From: JBDSZL01 sp039925145
GTDB lineage: Bacteria; Acidobacteriota; Vicinamibacteria; Vicinamibacterales; SCN-69-37
Length of the DNA stretch: 9,730 nucleotides
Direction of reading: 5' to 3'
Assembly: GCA_039925145.1 (NCBI GenBank)
Contig: JBDSZL010000037.1
Span: 1 to 9,730 of the forward strand
Part shown: positions 6,554-9,730 of the stretch, piece after piece
Position numbering within the stretch: the stretch's first letter is position 1
Layout of the letters: every line of letters starts with the position of its first letter
Program-made: the position numbers and the translations under genes
Notes under the pieces: model-generated
Database searches by the model: none
Seen by the model: only the letters and a program-made list of their open reading frames with translations
What the model was told of the DNA's origin: nothing

Positions 6554-6575
6554 GCTGGCGGCCGAAGCCGCCAGC
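6554..6575 (-). promoter_or_regulatory. Perfect 9-bp hairpin with UUCG tetraloop between bactofilin and methyltransferase-like genes
   Basis: The minus strand reads GCTGGCGGC-TTCG-GCCGCCAGC: nine perfect, GC-rich pairs closed by C(UUCG)G, the exceptionally stable tetraloop. It lies 7 nt past the bactofilin stop and ends 10 nt before the GTG start of the next gene. The downstream ATTTCCC is not a clear U tract, so a classic intrinsic terminator is doubtful. An mRNA-stabilising 3' end, a partial attenuator or a block on ribosome entry are all possible. The structure is directly visible; its role is inferred. Confidence 0.75.
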
Positions 6576-6582
6576 AGTCCTG

Positions 6583-7137
6583 TTACCGAATGGCCGGTGC
6601 CGGTGCCGGTGAAGGTGTCGAAACCTTCACGTCGGGAACCTTGACGTCGACAGTCTTGGCATCGCCAACCTTGCCCGTAGACTTGACGTCGCCGGGCGCG
6701 CCGCCCTGACGCTGCATGTCGATGCTTCCGCGGAAGTGCGCGCCATCAGCAATCGCGATGCGGGGAGCAGACAGGTCGCCGTCCACCGAGCCGGCATCGC
6801 GGATATCCACGCGCTCCGTGGCGGTGATGTTGCCCTGAACTTCGCCTTGCACGACGACCGCCTTGGCAAATACCTGCGCCTTGATCTTCCCGTTCGGTCC
6901 AATCGTGAGAATGTTCTGGCGCAGTTCGATCTTGCCTTCGACCTGACCTTCGATGGTGAGGTCCTCGCTGCCGCTCAGGTCCCCCTTGATGATGACGCTT
7001 TTACCGATGTTCACGGTGTTCTCTTTCTCCTGAAGACGGGTCGGCTCGGGGCGCGGCGCCGCCGGTTCCTGAGGCATTGGGGTTACAGCGGGTGTCGATG
7101 GTTGAGGCGTCCGGACGGCCTCGTCACGCTTCCACAT
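6583..7137 (-). CDS. Bactofilin (polymer-forming cytoskeletal protein)
   Basis: A 184-residue bactofilin. The core domain (about 40-141) is a right-handed beta-helix recognisable by rungs such as VIIKGDLSGSEDLTIEGQVEGKI, read here as residues 48-70, then LTIGPNGKIKAQVFAKAVVVQGEVQGNI (77-104) and VDIRDAGSVDGDLSAPRIAIADGAHFRGSI (110-139). It is flanked by a Pro-rich N-terminal tail (10-34) and a Lys/Val/Pro-rich C-terminal tail, both usually disordered in the family. Bactofilins polymerise without nucleotide into filaments at the membrane and organise cell-wall synthesis, stalks or polarity. The short MWKRDE N-terminus could serve as a membrane-targeting peptide, as reported for other bactofilins. 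The ATG at 7137 has a good SD sequence (GGAG, 7 nt upstream). It is the first gene of the minus-strand cluster, next to the divergent promoter region. Confidence 0.93.
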   Translation of the reverse strand: MWKRDEAVRTPQPSTPAVTPMPQEPAAPRPEPTRLQEKENTVNIGKSVIIKGDLSGSEDLTIEGQVEGKIELRQNILTIGPNGKIKAQVFAKAVVVQGEVQGNITATERVDIRDAGSVDGDLSAPRIAIADGAHFRGSIDMQRQGGAPGDVKSTGKVGDAKTVDVKVPDVKVSTPSPAPAPAIR

Positions 7138-7144
7138 GAGTGAT

Positions 7145-7148
7145 CTCC
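7145..7148 (-). promoter_or_regulatory. Ribosome binding site GGAG of the bactofilin gene
   Basis: GGAG on the minus strand lies 7 nt before the ATG at 7137. The good spacing fixes the start and is stronger than any site in front of the other genes of this cluster apart from that of the SAM hydrolase. Confidence 0.6.
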
Positions 7149-7388
7149 AAGTCGAAAAACTCCTGGAGCTAACCGAACCTGCGTTCCGAGACGGGTCGGT
7201 CGGTCGGAGTTCAGGCAGCGCCAGTATGGGACGCAGAACCTCTGTCGCCCTATAGTATCGGGCAGCGCCCCGAGAACCACCACCCCTCGCTTACGTTTTT
7301 GTGAAGAATTGAAAGACAGGGGCACAGGAGCCAGGTTTGACGGTTCTTCTCAGAGGAGACCCGGTCTCTTATCAAGTACCATCACAAC
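7149..7388. promoter_or_regulatory. Divergent intergenic region holding the outward promoters
   Basis: About 240 nt separate the bactofilin and cysteine desulfurase genes, and this is the only large non-coding gap in the window. It is noticeably less GC-rich around 7291-7315 (ttacgttttt, gtgaagaatt). Candidates include TATAGT at 7251-7256 on the plus strand (5 of 6 to a -10, no good -35) and overlapping TACTAT/TATAGG on the minus strand. A TCGG triplication lies at 7196-7207, and an imperfect palindrome around GAGACC-C-GGTCTC at 7356-7368. Promoters must be here for both directions, but I cannot fix either one from sequence alone. Confidence 0.45.
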
Positions 7389-8552
7389 GTGCGGATTTAC
7401 CTCGACTACAACGCCACCGCTCCGCTGCTGCCGGAGGTCATCGCCACCGTCAGTCGCGTGATGCTGACGACTTTTGGCAACCCGTCGTCGGTGCACACCT
7501 TCGGCCAGCAGGCGAAGGCCGAGGTCGATCTGGCCCGGGCGGCGGTCGCTGCGCTGATCAATGCCGACCCGGCCGAGGTGGTCTTCACGGCTGGCGGAAC
7601 AGAAGCCGACAACCTGGCGCTCCGGGGCGCCGCGGAGGCGTTGGCACCTACAGGCCGCAAGCACCTCCTGACGAGCGGGATCGAGCACGAGGCGGTCCTC
7701 ACCACCATCAGGGCCCTCGAACGACAGGGCTGGTCCGCCACCATCGTGCCCGTGGGGCCAACGGGTGTGGTTTCGCCAGCCGCGCTCGCCGCAGCCATGC
7801 GGCCAGACACGGCCCTTGTGTCGATCATGCACGCCAACAACGAGATCGGGACGATTCAGCCAATTGCGGAGCTGGCCGCCATCGCGCGCTCCGCAGGCGC
7901 GCTGTTCCATACGGACGCCGTGCAGTCGGTCGGCAAGATTCCGGTTGACGCGAAGGCGCTCGGTGTCGATCTGCTCAGTCTTGCCGGTCATAAGTTCGGG
8001 GGCCCAAAGGGCACCGGTGCGCTGTGGATCCGGCGAGGCGTCCGTCTAAGCGCCACGCTCACCGGTGGGCGTCAGGAGCGGAACCGCCGTGCCGGCACCG
8101 AAAACGTCCCGGCGCTCGCTGGGCTCGGCACCGCAGCACAACTGGCGCGCGAGAAGCTGCCGCAGACGTCGGACACTGCCGCCCTGCGCGACAGGCTCGA
8201 GGCTTCGGTCCTCGAGTCGATACCCGGCACCGCCGTCAACGGCGACCGAACGCGGCGTGTGCCCAATACGTCCAACATCAGCTTCGATGGGATCGAGGCC
8301 GAGTCGCTCCTCATCGCGCTCGACCTCGAGGGTGTCGCGGTGTCGACCGGGTCGGCCTGCTCGTCGGGCTCGCTCGAGCCGTCGCACGTCCTTCGGGCGA
8401 TGGGTCTGCCGTCTGGCCGCGCGCGCAATTCGCTGCGCTTCAGCGCCGGTCCGGGCACGACATCCAGCGACATCGACTTTCTGATCGACGTATTGCCGGG
8501 CCTCGTCACACGCCTGCGCCGGCTTGGGCGGCCCGCGCTCGCCACTCGCTGA
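7389..8552 (+). CDS. Cysteine desulfurase, group I (NifS/IscS/YrvO-like)
   Basis: A 387-residue PLP enzyme of aminotransferase class V. It removes sulfur from L-cysteine to form a persulfide for transfer to acceptors. Motifs in order: YLDYNATAPL (4-13), NPSSVH (31-36), FTAGGTEADNLAL (66-78), EH with H100 stacking on PLP, HANNEIGTIQPI (148-159), HTDAVQSVGKIPVD (174-187), the PLP lysine K202 in AGHKFGGPKGTG (199-210), GGRQERNRRAGTEN (226-239) and the catalytic cysteine C324 in TGSACSSGSLEPSHVL (320-335). The ACSSGS loop marks the group I (IscS/NifS) type rather than SufS. Translation begins at GTG 7389, since MRIYLDYN is the normal family N-terminus and no in-frame start lies just upstream; no SD sequence is evident. 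No iscR or iscU is nearby. mnmA follows after 2 nt, which points to tRNA thiolation as a main job, as for YrvO-MnmA in Bacillus. Confidence 0.95.
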   Translation: MRIYLDYNATAPLLPEVIATVSRVMLTTFGNPSSVHTFGQQAKAEVDLARAAVAALINADPAEVVFTAGGTEADNLALRGAAEALAPTGRKHLLTSGIEHEAVLTTIRALERQGWSATIVPVGPTGVVSPAALAAAMRPDTALVSIMHANNEIGTIQPIAELAAIARSAGALFHTDAVQSVGKIPVDAKALGVDLLSLAGHKFGGPKGTGALWIRRGVRLSATLTGGRQERNRRAGTENVPALAGLGTAAQLAREKLPQTSDTAALRDRLEASVLESIPGTAVNGDRTRRVPNTSNISFDGIEAESLLIALDLEGVAVSTGSACSSGSLEPSHVLRAMGLPSGRARNSLRFSAGPGTTSSDIDFLIDVLPGLVTRLRRLGRPALATR

Positions 8553-8554
8553 TC

Positions 8555-9619
8555 ATGCGTGTCGTCGTAGCCATGTCGGGCGGAGTCGACTCGTCGGTGG
8601 CGGCGAGCCTGCTCGTCGAGGCCGGCCACGAGGTCATCGGCTTGTCCATGCAGCTGTACGACCAGCGCGAAGGCGACGAGCGCTTTGGATCGTGCTGCAG
8701 TCTCGATGACCTGCACGACGCGCGGCGGGTGGCCGGCGTGCTCGGTATTCCCCACTACATCGTGAATTTCGAAGAGCGATTCAGGCAAACGGTCGTCGCG
8801 AACTTCGTCGGCGAGTATGCCGCCGGACGCACGCCGATCCCGTGCGTGCACTGCAACGCCGACCTCAAGTTCGCCAGTCTCGTGGAGCGGGCAGCCGACC
8901 TCGATGCCGCGGCCGTGGCAACGGGCCACTACGCGCGCGTGACGTTCGACGAAGAGCGGCACCGCTACCAGTTGCTGCGCGGCGGAGATGCGGAAAAGGA
9001 CCAGTCGTATTTTCTGTTCTCGCTCACCCAGGATCAGCTGGCGCACGCGATGTTTCCGGTCGGGCATCTGCACAAGGCAGACGTGCGGGCCCATGCAGCG
9101 CGGCTGAACCTGTCCGTTGCTGACAAGCCCGACAGTCACGAGATCTGCTTCGTGCCCGAGGGCAACACGGGCGACTTCGTCGAGCGGCAGGTCGACGGCC
9201 TCGCACAGGCGGGTCCGATCGTCGATTCGTCGGGCCGCTTGCTCGGGCAGCATCGTGGGTTGCATCGCTACACCGTCGGTCAGCGCAAGGGACTCGGGAT
9301 TTCGACGAAGGCGCCGATGTACGTGCTCCGGCTCGAGCCTGTCGACGGCCGCGTCGTCGTCGGCCCTCGCGAAGAACTCGGCGGCCAGACGTTGACGGCC
9401 TCGCGGGTGAACTGGATCGACGGGGTTGTTCCGACCGAAGCCGTTCGTGCCACCGCGCGCATCCGGCATCATCACCCCGATGCGCCAGCCGTGATCGTCG
9501 CGACGAGCGAGGCGTCGATCTCCCTCGAATTCGAGTCACCGCAGATGGCCATCACACCGGGTCAAGCAGTGGTGTTCTACGACGATGACGAGGTCCTGGG
9601 CGGCGGTTGGATCGACTGA
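8555..9619 (+). CDS. mnmA: tRNA-specific 2-thiouridylase MnmA
   Basis: A 354-residue enzyme that installs the 2-thio group on U34 of Lys, Glu and Gln tRNAs, using ATP and persulfide sulfur. It has the N-terminal PP-loop SGGVDSS (8-14), which adenylates U34; PCVHCNADLKF (96-106), with C97 and the nucleophile C100; ATGHYA (122-127); and GGDAEKDQSYFLFSL (143-157). DKPDSHEICFVPEGN (190-204) contains the second catalytic cysteine C198, and RYTVGQRKGLGI (238-249) leads into the central and C-terminal beta domains. The CxxC arrangement (C97, C100) plus C198 contrasts with the DxxC form of E. coli. An additional Cys pair, C47-C48, occurs in the FGSCCSLDD loop. The frame is open upstream inside the desulfurase gene, but the ATG at 8555 places the PP-loop correctly. 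It starts 2 nt after the desulfurase stop, so sulfur donor and acceptor are co-translated. Confidence 0.97.
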   Translation: MRVVVAMSGGVDSSVAASLLVEAGHEVIGLSMQLYDQREGDERFGSCCSLDDLHDARRVAGVLGIPHYIVNFEERFRQTVVANFVGEYAAGRTPIPCVHCNADLKFASLVERAADLDAAAVATGHYARVTFDEERHRYQLLRGGDAEKDQSYFLFSLTQDQLAHAMFPVGHLHKADVRAHAARLNLSVADKPDSHEICFVPEGNTGDFVERQVDGLAQAGPIVDSSGRLLGQHRGLHRYTVGQRKGLGISTKAPMYVLRLEPVDGRVVVGPREELGGQTLTASRVNWIDGVVPTEAVRATARIRHHHPDAPAVIVATSEASISLEFESPQMAITPGQAVVFYDDDEVLGGGWID

Positions 9620-9632
9620 CAGCCGTTGTTCC

Positions 9633-9723
9633 TCGAGCCCCAAGCCTCGAGCCCCGAGCCCCGAGCCCCGAGCCTCGAGCCCCGAACCCCAAGCCCCAAG
9701 CCCCGAGCCCCGAGCCCCGAGCC
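9633..9723. repeat. 13-unit, 7-bp tandem repeat (consensus CCGAGCC) with G-quadruplex potential
   Basis: Thirteen contiguous 7-bp units start 14 nt after the mnmA stop. Six are exact CCGAGCC, three are TCGAGCC, three are CCAAGCC and one is CCGAACC. On the minus strand this gives repeated GGGG runs separated by CTC or similar 3-nt spacers, at least ten runs in all, which exceeds the usual G-quadruplex rule. The window ends 7 nt later, so the array may continue and its right neighbour is unknown. No gene is seen in 9620-9730. Confidence 0.93.
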
Positions 9724-9730
9724 GCCCCTC

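Noticed and set aside
8024..8554. Upstream extension that would fuse 177 codons to MnmA
   Set aside because: It is an out-of-frame shadow of the desulfurase; the PP-loop sits correctly after the ATG at 8555, so there is no real fusion.
8072..9475. Long minus-strand open frame (467 codons) opposite the desulfurase and mnmA genes
   Set aside because: It spans two strongly recognised plus-strand genes and shows no domain of its own, so it is an antisense shadow.
9633..9723. The heptamer array as a CRISPR
   Set aside because: Units are contiguous 7-mers without unique spacers, and no cas genes are nearby.

Overview
The window is a compact, high-GC bacterial chromosomal segment with ordinary housekeeping content. 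No phage, insertion sequence, CRISPR array, tRNA or rRNA is visible. Gene content, the bactofilin/methyltransferase-like pair and the sequence style suggest an Acidobacteriota member, possibly class Vicinamibacteria. That placement is an inference from remembered family resemblance, not from a search.

Layout. (1) 1-1054, plus strand: the 3' end of a polyprenyl-phosphate sugar-1-phosphate transferase, then a UDP-glucuronate decarboxylase-like epimerase. These look like the tail of an exopolysaccharide or glycan locus. (2) 1067-7137, minus strand, transcribed right to left: bactofilin, a methyltransferase-like protein, a SAM hydrolase (DUF62), the threonylcarbamoyl-AMP synthase TsaC/Sua5, the GTPase HflX, a TPR/SLH lipoprotein, and the phosphatidylglycerophosphate synthase PgsA. 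Spacing is tight (a 4-nt overlap and gaps of 3, 7, 40, 72 and 83 nt), so this is probably one operon with possible internal promoters. (3) 7138-7388: a divergent intergenic region that must hold the outward promoters. (4) 7389-9619, plus strand: a group I cysteine desulfurase and the tRNA 2-thiouridylase MnmA, 2 nt apart. (5) 9633-9723: a 13-unit, 7-bp tandem repeat with strong G-quadruplex potential on the minus strand, running close to the window edge.

How the genes work together. The desulfurase and MnmA form a natural sulfur-relay pair for s2U34 in tRNA. TsaC supplies the first step of t6A37, so two anticodon-loop modification pathways sit close together. HflX is a ribosome-associated GTPase. 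PgsA, the lipid-anchored SLH protein and bactofilin all concern the envelope or cell shape. The UDP-sugar genes at the left edge supply surface glycans.

I see no clearly new multi-gene system. The signals most worth checking are the G4-prone heptamer array, a UUCG-capped hairpin beside a GTG start, an identical extended -10-like 10-mer just upstream of two SD-less start codons (hflX and pgsA), and a His-to-Glu change at what I believe is the catalytic triad of the SAM hydrolase.
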